From UBA11524 sp045591175 (lineage in GTDB: Bacteria > Bacillota > Clostridia > Christensenellales > Aristaeellaceae): a stretch of 64,000 bases of DNA. Positions within the stretch are counted from its first letter, which is position 1, and each line of letters starts with the position of its first letter. Location: positions 1 through 64,000 of the forward strand of contig JAZNSI010000038.1 of NCBI GenBank assembly GCA_045591175.1. The letters run 5' to 3'. The translations under genes and the position numbers were made by a program. This document shows, in pieces, positions 8,560 to 17,700 of this stretch. The notes beneath the pieces are model-generated. The model saw only the letters and a program-made list of their open reading frames with translations, did not search any database and was not told where the DNA came from.

Positions 8560-10515
8560 ATGGAATCACAGATGACGCCGGCGCAGCTCAGGCGCTGGTT
8601 TGATTCGGCGGAGTTTGAAAAGGCATATCACTATGACGGTCTCCTCGGCGCGTGGCTGGAGGGGCAGGGGACCCGCTTTGCGCTGTGGGCCCCTACGGCG
8701 GAGCAGGTGGTGCTGAACCTCTACCCCGATGGGGGTGAAAGCGCCCGGCTGCGCAGCATTGACATGCGCAAGGGACCCAAGGGCGTGTGGCTGCATGACG
8801 AGCCCAGCCGTCTGGACGGCGTGTATTATGATTATGACGTCACCGTGCAGGGCGTGACCCAGCGCACCCAGGATCCCTATGCCAAAGCCTGCGGCGTGAA
8901 TGGTTTGCGAGGCATGGTGGTGAACCTGGCGGACACCGATCCCCTGGGTTGGGCGCAGGACAAAGCGCCTGCCAAGCCTGCGGAGGATGTGATCTACGAG
9001 CTGCATGTCAAGGATTTCACCTGGGACGCCCATGGCGGCGTGCCGGAGAAGCTCCGGGGCAAGTTCAAGGCCCTGACGCTGGATGACACCACCCTGGACG
9101 GCAAGGGCGTGATCCCGACCTGCATGAACCACGTCAAGCGCCTGGGCGCGACCCACATCCAGCTGCTGCCGGTGTATGATTATGGCTCGGTGGACGAAGC
9201 GGGCGACCCGGAAACCTTCAACTGGGGTTACGACCCGGTGAATTACAATGTCCCCGAGGGCAGCTATGCCACCGACCCGCACCACGGCGAGGTCCGCATC
9301 CGGGAGATGAAGGAAGCCATCATGGCGCTGCACCGGCAGGGCTTCCGCGTCATCATGGACGTGGTGTACAACCATACCTACTACCTCAAGGAGAGCTGCC
9401 TGTTCCGGGTCGCGCCCTGGTACTATTACCGCGAGAACGCGGACGGCACGGCCTCCAATGGCTCCGGCTGCGGCACAGAGATCGCCTCCGAGCGCAGCAT
9501 GGTCAGCCGATATATCCTGGACTCCCTGCTCTACTGGGCGAAGGAATACCACATCGACGGCTTCCGCTTTGACCTGATGGGCATGCTGGATGTGCCGCTG
9601 ATGAACCGCGTTCAGGCAGAGATGGACAAGCGCTTCGGCAAGGGGGAGAAGCTCCTCTACGGCGAGCCCTGGGCGGGCGGCGAGTGCCATCCCCGTGCGG
9701 GGACGGAGTTGGCCCACAAGGGTACCCTGAAGCGCCTCAACCCGGCCATCGGCGCATTTTGCGACAATACCCGCGACGCTGTCAAGGGCAGCGTGATGGA
9801 CGAGAAGTCCTGCGGCTTTGTCAACGGCGGCGGTCTGTCCGCGGAGAAGCTGGCACGCTGCGTCTGCGCCTGGGCAGGGGAGAATGGCGACTTTGCCGCG
9901 CCCTCCCAGACCATCACCTATCTGTCCTCCCACGATGACTGGACGCTGTGGGACAAGCTGGTCTGCACCATGGATGCCAAGCGGAACTTCACCGGCCTGG
10001 ACGAGAAGGTGCTCCGCGCCAACAAGCTGGCCTTCGCCATCCTCAGCATGTGCCAGGGCCATCTGTTCTTCCTCTCCGGCGAGGAGTTCGGCCGCACCAA
10101 AAAGGGCGTGAAAAATTCCTACAAGTCCCCCCTGGACGTCAACGCCATGGACTGGCAGCGCTGCGGGAAGAACCGCGAGCTGGTGGAATACTACCGCGGC
10201 CTGATCGCCCTGCGCAAGCAGCTGCCGGGCCTGTGCGACAAGTCCGCTGCGGCGGGCGCGCGGGTGCTGGGCATCCGCCAGAAGGGCCGCGATGCCGCCT
10301 CCATCATGCTGGACAACGGCGCGGACAGCAAGTACACCCAACTGCTGCTGTGCTACAACGCGTCGGACAAGGACGTGCCCCTCAATCTGCCTGGCGGGGA
10401 GTGGGCCATCCTCGCGGACGGCGAAAGCAGCCTCCTGTGGCAGCAGCCGGCGACCATCGCCAGGTCTGTGGTCATGAAGGCGCAGGCGGCGCTGATCCTG
10501 GGAAAAATCAAGTAA
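8560..10515 (+). CDS. pulA: Type I pullulanase
   Basis: 651 residues, started at the ATG at 8560 behind CCGGAGG; nothing homologous precedes it. It hydrolyses alpha-1,6 branches of pullulan, glycogen or limit dextrins. An N-terminal CBM48-like beta domain (FALWAPTAEQV, DGVYYDYDV) is followed by the GH13 barrel with the type I pullulanase signature NWGYDPVNYNVPEGSY. Catalytic regions are visible: DVVYNHT, GFRFDLMG (nucleophile Asp), YGEPWAGG (acid/base Glu) and SSHDDWTLWD. No signal peptide is present, so the enzyme is cytoplasmic and probably acts on glycogen or imported maltodextrins. It is transcribed alone, from a near-consensus promoter to a strong terminator. Confidence 0.95.
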   Translation: MESQMTPAQLRRWFDSAEFEKAYHYDGLLGAWLEGQGTRFALWAPTAEQVVLNLYPDGGESARLRSIDMRKGPKGVWLHDEPSRLDGVYYDYDVTVQGVTQRTQDPYAKACGVNGLRGMVVNLADTDPLGWAQDKAPAKPAEDVIYELHVKDFTWDAHGGVPEKLRGKFKALTLDDTTLDGKGVIPTCMNHVKRLGATHIQLLPVYDYGSVDEAGDPETFNWGYDPVNYNVPEGSYATDPHHGEVRIREMKEAIMALHRQGFRVIMDVVYNHTYYLKESCLFRVAPWYYYRENADGTASNGSGCGTEIASERSMVSRYILDSLLYWAKEYHIDGFRFDLMGMLDVPLMNRVQAEMDKRFGKGEKLLYGEPWAGGECHPRAGTELAHKGTLKRLNPAIGAFCDNTRDAVKGSVMDEKSCGFVNGGGLSAEKLARCVCAWAGENGDFAAPSQTITYLSSHDDWTLWDKLVCTMDAKRNFTGLDEKVLRANKLAFAILSMCQGHLFFLSGEEFGRTKKGVKNSYKSPLDVNAMDWQRCGKNRELVEYYRGLIALRKQLPGLCDKSAAAGARVLGIRQKGRDAASIMLDNGADSKYTQLLLCYNASDKDVPLNLPGGEWAILADGESSLLWQQPATIARSVVMKAQAALILGKIK

Positions 10516-10520
10516 AGCAA

Positions 10521-10566
10521 TGCCGCCCCGGAGCGTACAGGACTCCGGGGCGGCGTTTGTTTTTAT
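10521..10566 (+). terminator. Terminator of pulA, probably bidirectional
   Basis: GCCGCCCCGGAG and CTCCGGGGCGGC form a 12-base stem followed by GTTTGTTTTT. It also lies just past the stop of the convergent phosphoesterase gene. Confidence 0.85.
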
Positions 10567-11486
10567 TTTGCGGCGTTGACGGTGATGAGGTGGATCTGCG
10601 GGGTGCACAGCAGCCGCACGGGCAATCCGCTGGTGCCCACGCCCCGGCTGACCAGCATGTCCACGCGGTTGTGCTTGAACCAGCCCTTGGTGTACTCAGG
10701 CGGCACGCTGCTGTCGTGGAGGAGGCTGCCGATGAGGGCCACCTGTCCGCCGTGGGTATGGCCGAAGAGGCCCAGGTCGAACCAGCCCTGGCCGCCGTTT
10801 TTGTCCCGGGCCTTGACGGCGTCGGGGATGATGGCGGGGCTGTGGCAGAGGAAGATGACATAATCCTCGGAGGCCACCTGGCTGGCGACGGCTTTCACGT
10901 CCGGCCAGCCGTTGCTGGGGTCGTCCACACCGGCGATGTAGATATCGCTGGCGCCGATGCGCACGCGGCTGACGGCGTTGACCAGCGGCGTCACCCCTGC
11001 GGCCTGCATGGCGGCGCGCAGGGTGGTCAGGTTGTTCTCAGGGATGGTGCGGTCGTGGTTGCCCAGCACGCCATACACGCCGTAGCGGGCATGGATGCGC
11101 GGCAGGCTGCGGAAGAACTCGATGGCGCCGTCGCTGTCAGTGGCATAATCACCGCCCAGGAGCACGACGTCCGCGTTGCAGGCATTGATGTGGCTGACCA
11201 GGTCATTCACCCGGCCATCGCCAAAGAGGCCGCCCTTGTGGATATCCGTGGCATAGACGATGCGCAGCTGGCCCACGCCTGCGGGCAGGTCCTCCGCAAT
11301 GAGGTAGCGGGAGTCTGTCTCCAGCATAAAGGGCTCAATGAAGGGCCAGGCCAGGAGTGCGACGATCACCAGCACCACGACGATGCGGAAGAAAAGCCGC
11401 GCCCGGCTGGTGGAGGGGTCATAGCTGCCGGCGTGGCGGCCGACGGGGGAGTTCTCCCCGGGGAAGAGATCGCCGATGGAAGGCAT
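10563..11486 (-). CDS. Membrane-anchored metallophosphoesterase (YkuE-like)
   Basis: 307 residues with AAAGGAGG upstream of the ATG. A single membrane helix at about residues 33-53 (FRIVVVLVIVALLAWPF) precedes a calcineurin-like phosphoesterase domain whose metal ligands are all visible: ATDIHKG, GGDY, GNHDR, CHSPA and GHTHGGQ. The catalytic domain is predicted outside the membrane. YkuE-type enzymes are linked to the cell surface and to phospholipid-related substrates, but the substrate here is unknown. It starts 12 bases after the stop of the AEC transporter gene, so the two are co-transcribed. The final codons enter the shared terminator region with pulA. Confidence 0.85.
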   Translation of the reverse strand: MPSIGDLFPGENSPVGRHAGSYDPSTSRARLFFRIVVVLVIVALLAWPFIEPFMLETDSRYLIAEDLPAGVGQLRIVYATDIHKGGLFGDGRVNDLVSHINACNADVVLLGGDYATDSDGAIEFFRSLPRIHARYGVYGVLGNHDRTIPENNLTTLRAAMQAAGVTPLVNAVSRVRIGASDIYIAGVDDPSNGWPDVKAVASQVASEDYVIFLCHSPAIIPDAVKARDKNGGQGWFDLGLFGHTHGGQVALIGSLLHDSSVPPEYTKGWFKHNRVDMLVSRGVGTSGLPVRLLCTPQIHLITVNAAK

Positions 11487-11498
11487 GGGCTTCCTCCT

Positions 11499-12389
11499 TT
11501 ACACAAGCATGAGCATCAGCGGCACGGTGGCCATCGAAAGGGCGGTGGACAGGGCCACGCCCCGGCTGGCCAGCTCCTTTTCGCAGTCATAGCGTTCGGC
11601 CTGCATGGCAGTCAGGGCTGCGCAGGGCATGGCGGTGCACAGGTATACGCTGCTCACGACCATTTCCGGCAGAGGCGTCAGGCGCAAAAGCAGGATCATG
11701 GCAGGGAAGATCACCAGCCGCAGTGCGCAGACCAGCAGCAGCTTTACATCCCTGAGATGCTCGCGGCGGAGGGAAATCAGCCGTGCGCCGATGACAAACA
11801 TGGCCACGGGTGTGGTGGTGGAGCCCATCATGTTCAGCGCGCTGTTGACGAAGGACGGCAGCGTCCAGCCGGTCAGGAAGAGCAGCAGTCCGCCGATGAC
11901 CGCCCAGATGGTGGGGTTCACCAGGAGCTTCTGGGGCTGCATGGCCTTGCGTCCGCCGTAGAAGTATGCACCCAGCGTCCAGCACATCAGATTGAAGGCA
12001 GTGACGAACATGACCGCGTAGATCAGCGCGTCCTCGCCCATGGTGGCGGTGATGACCGGATACCCCATGAAGCCGCAGTTGGACACCATCGAAAGATTGG
12101 TCAGCACGGCCCGGCGCTGCGCCGTCTCCCGGGCAAAGAGGCGGAAGGCGATCACGCCTGCAACGCCGATGGTCAGGCAGGTCAGCACGAACACCCATGT
12201 CAGCTCGATGATCAGCTGGGGTGTGGTGGGCATCTGCATCTTGTGCAGGATGAGGGCGGGCTGGGCGAAATTCAGCACCAGCGTGTTCAGCCCCCGCAAT
12301 CCGCGGTCATCCAGTATGCCCTTCTTGGCGGCGAAAAATCCGGCGATGATCAGCAGAAACAGCGTCATCACCTGCAGAAGTACGGTCAT
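11499..12389 (-). CDS. AEC-family transporter (auxin efflux carrier type)
   Basis: 296 residues. The ATG at 12389 follows GGGGGA. About ten hydrophobic helices run the whole length, with family features such as LNTLVLNFAQPALI in helix 2 and SNCGFMGYPV in the middle (PF03547). Bacterial members move small carboxylates such as malate or related anions; the substrate cannot be told from sequence. It is first in an operon with the metallophosphoesterase. Its promoter overlaps that of the divergent flavin reductase gene, so the two units may influence each other. Confidence 0.85.
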   Translation of the reverse strand: MTVLLQVMTLFLLIIAGFFAAKKGILDDRGLRGLNTLVLNFAQPALILHKMQMPTTPQLIIELTWVFVLTCLTIGVAGVIAFRLFARETAQRRAVLTNLSMVSNCGFMGYPVITATMGEDALIYAVMFVTAFNLMCWTLGAYFYGGRKAMQPQKLLVNPTIWAVIGGLLLFLTGWTLPSFVNSALNMMGSTTTPVAMFVIGARLISLRREHLRDVKLLLVCALRLVIFPAMILLLRLTPLPEMVVSSVYLCTAMPCAALTAMQAERYDCEKELASRGVALSTALSMATVPLMLMLV

Positions 12390-12404
12390 CAAATCCCCCG
12401 ATTC

Positions 12405-12433
12405 TTGACATTCATTCGGCAATATTGTACACT
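12405..12433 (+). promoter_or_regulatory. Promoter of the flavin reductase gene
   Basis: TTGACA (12405-12410) and TACACT (12428-12433) are 17 bases apart. Its -10 element overlaps the -10 of the opposite promoter. Confidence 0.75.
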
Positions 12434-12452
12434 AATTTCATCGAATATACAA
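12424..12452 (-). promoter_or_regulatory. Promoter of the AEC transporter operon
   Basis: On the minus strand TTGTAT (12447-12452) and TACAAT (12424-12429) are 17 bases apart. Confidence 0.65.
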
Positions 12453-12466
12453 GAGGAGTTGTGCCC

Positions 12467-13081
12467 ATGAGCTTCCGCCGACTTGATCCCTTTACCATGC
12501 TGTCCCCGGTGCCTGCGGTGATGGTCTCCTGCTGCGACAAGGCGGAAGGGGCCAAGCCCAACATCATCACCATTGCCTGGGTGGGTACGGTGAACTCCGA
12601 CCCGCCGATGGTGTCCATCTCCGTGCAGAAGCGCCGCTACAGCTACGATATGATCGTGAATTCCGGTGAATTCGTGGTCAACCTGGTGGGGAAGAAGGAG
12701 TGCCGCGCGATGGACTACTGCGGCGTGAAGTCCGGCCGGGACACCGACAAATGGGCGGACTGCCGCTATACCCCCGTCCCGGTGGAGGGGCTCCAATATG
12801 CCCCTGCCATTGCCGAATGTCCCGGATTCCTGGCCTGCAAGGTGCGCCAAACCATCGAGCTGGGCAGCCATGTGATGTTCATCGGCGAGGTGGTCAGCTG
12901 CGGCGTGCAGGAGGAGCTTTTCGACGAGGACGGCTCCATGCATCTGGAGCGCGCCGAGCTGGTCACCAAGGCCCACGGCGTGTACCAGAAGGCCACGGAC
13001 GTGCTGGGGTTCTTTGGGTACTCGGTGGCGCGTCCGGATGTGCTCAAGCGAAGAATGGCGACGTATAAGCGGAAAAAGTGA
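12467..13081 (+). CDS. Flavin reductase family protein (FMN-binding)
   Basis: 204 residues from the ATG at 12467 behind AGAGGAG. It resembles the flavin-reductase-like/DIM6-NTAB family (PF01613): PVPAVMVSC near the N-terminus, NIITIAWVGTVNSDPPMVSISV for flavin binding, and GEFVVNLVG. These small split-barrel proteins bind FMN and reduce flavins or other small acceptors with NAD(P)H; clostridial members are often annotated without a known acceptor. It has its own promoter and terminator. No cysteine signature for a rubredoxin-like partner is present. Confidence 0.85.
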   Translation: MSFRRLDPFTMLSPVPAVMVSCCDKAEGAKPNIITIAWVGTVNSDPPMVSISVQKRRYSYDMIVNSGEFVVNLVGKKECRAMDYCGVKSGRDTDKWADCRYTPVPVEGLQYAPAIAECPGFLACKVRQTIELGSHVMFIGEVVSCGVQEELFDEDGSMHLERAELVTKAHGVYQKATDVLGFFGYSVARPDVLKRRMATYKRKK

Positions 13082-13088
13082 ACGTAAA

Positions 13089-13120
13089 AAGGGTCGGCAG
13101 TGCGCCGGCCCTTATTTCTT
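13089..13120 (+). terminator. Terminator of the flavin reductase gene
   Basis: AAGGGTCGGC and GCCGGCCCTT form a 10-base stem (one G-U pair) followed by ATTTCTT. It overlaps the last codons of the convergent GNAT gene. Confidence 0.75.
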
Positions 13121-13741
13121 ACGGTGTTTTTCCCAGTCGCTGCGCAGGATCCCCCACATTTCCACATCGCGGAACACGCCCTTGCAGCACACCCGCTCCC
13201 GCATGTGTCCCTCGTGGGTCATGCCGCACTTGGCCATCACGCGCCCGGAGGCCGGGTTGTCGGTGAAGTGCAACGCCTCGATGCGGTGGATATCCAGGGT
13301 ACGGAAGGTCTCGTCGATCACGGCGGTGAGGGCTTCGGTCATCAGTCCCTGGCCCCAGTATGCCCGGGCGAGGGAATAACCCACTTCCACTGTGGCGTTG
13401 TCGGGTGTGTAGCTCATGTAACCGATGGTGCCGATCACCCTGCCCGTCTCCCGGTGGACGATGCCCCAGGAACCCGGCTGGCCGTTGCGGTACTGATACA
13501 GCAGGAATCGGATGAAGGCCCGGGTGTCCCACAGGGAAGCATGGGCCTCCCACAGCACGTGGCGGGCGACCTCCGGATCCCTGGCGTAGGAATACATATC
13601 CGGCGCGTCAGCCATGCGGAGCTTGCGCAGGGTCAGGCGGGGCGTGTCGATCACCGGCAGCCGGGCGAAGAAATCCGCCGGGGTGTCCGGCTCCCGGGCC
13701 GGCAGTGTCAGCCAGTGCCAGAAAGAACGTTTCTCACCCAT
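13112..13741 (-). CDS. GNAT N-acetyltransferase, RimJ/RimL type
   Basis: 209 residues. Its ATG (13741) overlaps the stop codon of the small upstream gene in ATGGGTGA, which supports this start by translational coupling, since no strong separate ribosome site is seen. The core matches Acetyltransf_3: PRLTLRKLRMADAPDM, then GTIGYMSYTP, VEVGYSLARAYWGQGLMTEAL (acetyl-CoA loop) and a family-type end (NPASGRVMAKCGM). RimL relatives acetylate N-terminal amines of ribosomal proteins, or other amines; the true substrate is unknown. It is last in a unit with the 55-residue membrane peptide and, probably, the NUDIX gene. Confidence 0.85.
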   Translation of the reverse strand: MGEKRSFWHWLTLPAREPDTPADFFARLPVIDTPRLTLRKLRMADAPDMYSYARDPEVARHVLWEAHASLWDTRAFIRFLLYQYRNGQPGSWGIVHRETGRVIGTIGYMSYTPDNATVEVGYSLARAYWGQGLMTEALTAVIDETFRTLDIHRIEALHFTDNPASGRVMAKCGMTHEGHMRERVCCKGVFRDVEMWGILRSDWEKHRKK

Positions 13742-13901
13742 GGCGAATGATCGTCCCCAGGGCAAACACGCCCTTTCCCGGCAGATGGGGCTGGGGGATG
13801 CCATTGGTCGCGCTGCCGTAGATGAACAGGGCGATGGCAAGGATCAGCAGCACCGTCAGGACGGCGATGAAGACGCTGTACGCGGAGGGCTTGCGGCGCA
13901 T
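13734..13901 (-). CDS. Small single-pass membrane protein (55 residues)
   Basis: Reading the minus strand from the ATG at 13901 gives MRRKPSAYS, a continuous hydrophobic helix (VFIAVLTVLLILAIALFIYG) and an extracytoplasmic-looking tail ending FALGTIIRHG. AAAGGAG lies nine bases upstream. The stop codon overlaps the start of the acetyltransferase gene, an arrangement that is unlikely for a chance frame. The N-terminus has three basic residues, so an N-in topology is expected. I recognise no family. It could anchor or regulate the acetyltransferase, but this is only suggested by the coupling. Confidence 0.7.
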   Translation of the reverse strand: MRRKPSAYSVFIAVLTVLLILAIALFIYGSATNGIPQPHLPGKGVFALGTIIRHG

Positions 13902-13977
13902 GGGGAACGCTCCTTTCCTGCAGGTGGGGGATGCAAATTATTCATCCGTCCGGGAAGAAAAGTCCCGGCTCATTCGT

Positions 13978-14526
13978 TTATTCTTTGACGGCGGAAGCAG
14001 CCATCATGATGCTCAGGGCGGTCTTGCCGTCCCGGAAGGTGCCGTCCATGACCTTGGCGACGGCCTCCTTGAGGGGCATGCGGGTCGTGGCGACAAACTC
14101 GTCTTCATCCGGATGGGTTTCGCCGGCGCTCAGCCCTGTGGCCAGGTAAATGTGGATGCGCTCGTTGCAGAAGCCGGGCGTGGTTTCCAGCACGGTCAGC
14201 TTGCGCCAGTTTTCGGCGCGGTAGCCGGTTTCCTCGCTCAGCTCGCGCTGTGCGCACAGCAGGGGATCCTCGCCCGGATGGTCGAATTTGCCTGCGGGGA
14301 TCTCCAGCGTCAGGCGGCCGATGGGGGCGCGGTACTGCTGCACGAGGATGATGTTTTCTTCCTCGTCAAGGGCGACCACGGCGGCGGCGCCAGGATGGCA
14401 GGCCACCTCCCGCAGGGCCAGGGTGCCGTTGGGGAGCTTCACGGTCCAGTGCTCCAGGCGGATGATCTTGCCGTCGAATACGACCTTGCCATCCTGGTAG
14501 GTCTCAATGAGATTCTGCTCGTTCAT
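13978..14526 (-). CDS. NUDIX hydrolase, ADP-ribose pyrophosphatase type
   Basis: 182 residues, with AGGAGG ahead of the ATG at 14526. It has the layout of ADP-ribose pyrophosphatases: an N-terminal beta sheet (VVFDGKIIRLEHWTVKLPNG), VQQYRAPIG, the PAGKFDHPGED stretch and the NUDIX box core RELSEETGY. Relative to the classical box there is one extra residue between the first Gly and the first Glu, a common variation in this subgroup. It would cleave ADP-ribose into AMP and ribose 5-phosphate. The next gene on this strand starts 76 bases on, with a GC hairpin (13950-13968) but no T run between, so read-through is likely. Confidence 0.9.
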   Translation of the reverse strand: MNEQNLIETYQDGKVVFDGKIIRLEHWTVKLPNGTLALREVACHPGAAAVVALDEEENIILVQQYRAPIGRLTLEIPAGKFDHPGEDPLLCAQRELSEETGYRAENWRKLTVLETTPGFCNERIHIYLATGLSAGETHPDEDEFVATTRMPLKEAVAKVMDGTFRDGKTALSIMMAASAVKE

Positions 14527-14635
14527 GGCGGGCCTCCTGTTGTAGGGTTGATGCTTCTTATGGATTTCGACGTGAGAGGCGGGGATTCCTGCACGGGCTG
14601 GGGATTTTCCACGCTGCCGCGTTGGCGGCTTTGCG

Positions 14636-14664
14636 TTGACGAAGCGCAGGCTTTGCAGTATAAT
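14636..14664 (+). promoter_or_regulatory. Promoter of the giant surface protein gene
   Basis: TTGACG (14636-14641) and TATAAT (14659-14664) are 17 bases apart, 45 bases before the ATG. Confidence 0.85.
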
Positions 14665-14708
14665 ATAAACTGAATTTCTATATGGATTTGACGAAGGAGG
14701 GATACGCC

Positions 14709-17700
14709 ATGAAGCATAATGGCGCACATCTGAACCGTTTGGGGGCATTCCTGCTGACGGTGATGATGCTGATTTCCACCTGTGTGACGCCTGCATTTGC
14801 GGCGAATATCTGGGACGAGCTCGTCCTCGACCTGTGGTGGACGGCTGACAATGGCCAGAATCAATCCGTCCAGGCGCTGCCCGTGGATATCGGTGCAGAC
14901 CGGGCCTACTGGGCAACGGTGGATGCATCCGCCCTGGGCAAAACGCTGAACGTAGCGGCCATCACAGCGGATCCGGCCTACAGCTTCTACCTGCTGGACG
15001 AATGGGGCGGCCAGACCACTGCCTTTACTTTCCAGCCGGAGATGGATGCGCTGGACGCAAGCTATGAGTACGCCCATATGCTCTTTTATGCCGTGAACGG
15101 CGTGCAGGCGGATATGCCGGTGCTGCTGTTTGTGTCCACCAAGGCTCTGCCCGAGGCGGAGCGCCCCTTTGAGCCCTATCCGGTGCAGGTGCGGGTGAAT
15201 TACGTTACCGAGGACGGCCGCACCCTGGACACCCAGTACGCTGAGTGCTGGGCAGGGGAGATCACCCCGGTGTGGGCCAGCTCGGTGATGACCGATGGCT
15301 ATGTCATCGTCGGCAGCGAAACGGCAGAGGTATCCGTGGATCAGAACGGCAATGCCAGCCCGGCGGAGATCACCTTCGTATACCGGGAGATCGCCACGCC
15401 TACACCCGTCCCCACCGAGGAGCCCACGCCCACGCCTGTGGCGGAGGTCGCTGTGCCGGTGATGTATTGCCACAAGAACGGCGACATCCTTGACGAGCAG
15501 GAGGTCTTCCTGGCCCCCGGCGACCATGTGGTACAGGCCAACAGCAGCAAGGTTGCTGACTATGTCCTTGTGGGGGACAGCGCGGTTTACCTGACCGTCT
15601 ACCCCGACGGCACCACCAATGTGGGCAGCGTGGTCTTCTATTATGATGATCCCGCCCCGGCGGAAGCCTATGTTTCGGTGTATTACTACCACGAGAACGG
15701 CACGCTGCTGGACATGCAGGAGATCCTGCTGACCGAGGGGCCCCATGTGATCACCGCCAGCAGCGATGCGGTGCGCAGCTACGAGCCTGCCGGCCCCATC
15801 AGCGTGGATGTGACCGTTTATCCCAACGGCAGCGCGGAGCCTGCCTATGTGCAGTTCCTCTACAAGGACGCTTATGTCGCCCCCGCGGAGGCTACGGTGC
15901 AGGTGAACTATTACCACGTTGACCGCGGATTGCTGGACACCCAGACCGTCACACTGCCCGAAGGTACCCATGTTGTGCAGGCGGGCAGCAGCAAGGTCGG
16001 CGACTATCTCCCCGCGGGCCGCACGGACATGGAGGTCACCGTCTTTGCGGACGGTACTGCCTATCCCGCCACGGTGGATTTCTACTATGAGGACGCCTAT
16101 GTGGCGCCTGCTACGGCGAAATTGACCGTCCTGTATCAGCTGGCGGATGGCAGCGTCATCAGCCGCGAAAGCATGACGCTGAATCCCGGCACCCATACCA
16201 TCCTGCCGGAGAACCTCGATTTCGGCGGCTATGTGCTGGATGGCGAGCAGTCCCATGTGGTATATGTGGATGACAGCGGCGCACTCAGCCAGGACACGGT
16301 GAACTTCATCCTCCGCCCGGCGGATGTGAACATCACTGTTCATTATCAGGATGACCGCGGCCGCGACGTGGCGCCCACCCAGGTGCTGACCTTCACCGCG
16401 GACGGAAGCTATACCATCAAGGCCGCGCCCGAGGGCCTGAACGCCGATTATGAGTTGGCTCCCGGCCTCCACAGCGAGCTGACCGTGACCATCTCCGGCG
16501 GCAAGCCCAGCCAGAAGGATGTGTACTTCTACTACCAGCTCAAGCAGACGGCCCCCGCCTCTGCCGTGGTGACGGTGCGCTACTTCGACACCTACGGCGA
16601 AGAGATCGCGCCTGCCCAGAACATCACCCTGGAGCGCGGCAAGCATCTGCTCCAGCCCGATGCGCGCATCCTGCCCGTGGGCTACGAGCTGGTCTCCGAC
16701 GCAGCCATTTCCGTGGAGGTGTACGAAAACGGCACCTTCTCTCCCCAGGAGATCGCTTTCTACTACCGCGAGAAGCAGCCTGAGGTCACCAAGGCGACCA
16801 TCACCATCTACTACCGCGATGACCGCGGCAATGATGTGGCGCATGCCCAGACCCGCGGCCTGACCGATGGCACCCATACCATCCAGGCCCAGCCGGAGGG
16901 TCTCCCGGCCGGCTATGCCATCTTTGACGGCACGGAGGAAAAGGTGACCGTCACCGTCCGCAACGGCGTGCCCAGCCAGAATCAGGTGGTGTTCTACTAC
17001 CGCAAGACGGCAACCCAGCCCACGGTATTCACCCTGCCGGTCAGCTATTACGATACCATGGGCAACCAGATCGCCACCACCCAGCATGTGCAGGTGGGCC
17101 CCGGCACCTACGCCATCCAGGCCAACCCCGAGGATCTCCCCGAAGGGTACGAGCTGATGATGGAGAACGTGCTGACCGTCAAGGTTTTCCAGGACGGCTC
17201 CACTGACCCGGAGGAGATCGCCTTCTACTACCGTGCGCCCCAGAAGCGGGCGACCATCATCGTTAACTATGTGGATGAGTGGAACAACGCCATTGCTTCT
17301 CCCTTCACGAAGGAGCTGGCCCCTGGCTACCATACCATTCAGGCGGAAGCTTCCCGCGTGCCCAAGGGCTATGATCCCGCCAGCGCCGAGCCGGTGAAGG
17401 TCTATGTGTCCAACCAGGGCGAGGCGAGCCCCAGCCAGGTGACGCTGACCTTCGCCAAGCTGGTGGTGGAAACGCCCATCCCCGTGGGCGCGAATGTCTA
17501 CCGCTACGCCGCGGTGAATGACAAGAACGTCGCCTTCCGCTCCGAGCCCGATACGGCTGCCGGCAACAAGACCGTCATCCGGCGACTGGGCCGCAATGAC
17601 AAGGTGTACGTCCTCAAGGAAGTGCGCAATGGTAAGAACGAAGTCTGGGCGCAGGTGATCGTCAATGGCCAGGAAGGCTACATGATGAGCAAGTTCCTGA

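Noticed and set aside
9948..12470. An 840-residue plus-strand open frame across pulA, the phosphoesterase and the transporter
   Set aside because: It overlaps three well-supported genes, crosses a strong terminator, and its product is low-complexity.
15180..17460. Possible CRISPR or DNA satellite in the repeat region
   Set aside because: The periodicity is about 200 bases, in frame, diverged at the DNA level, and explained by protein repeats.
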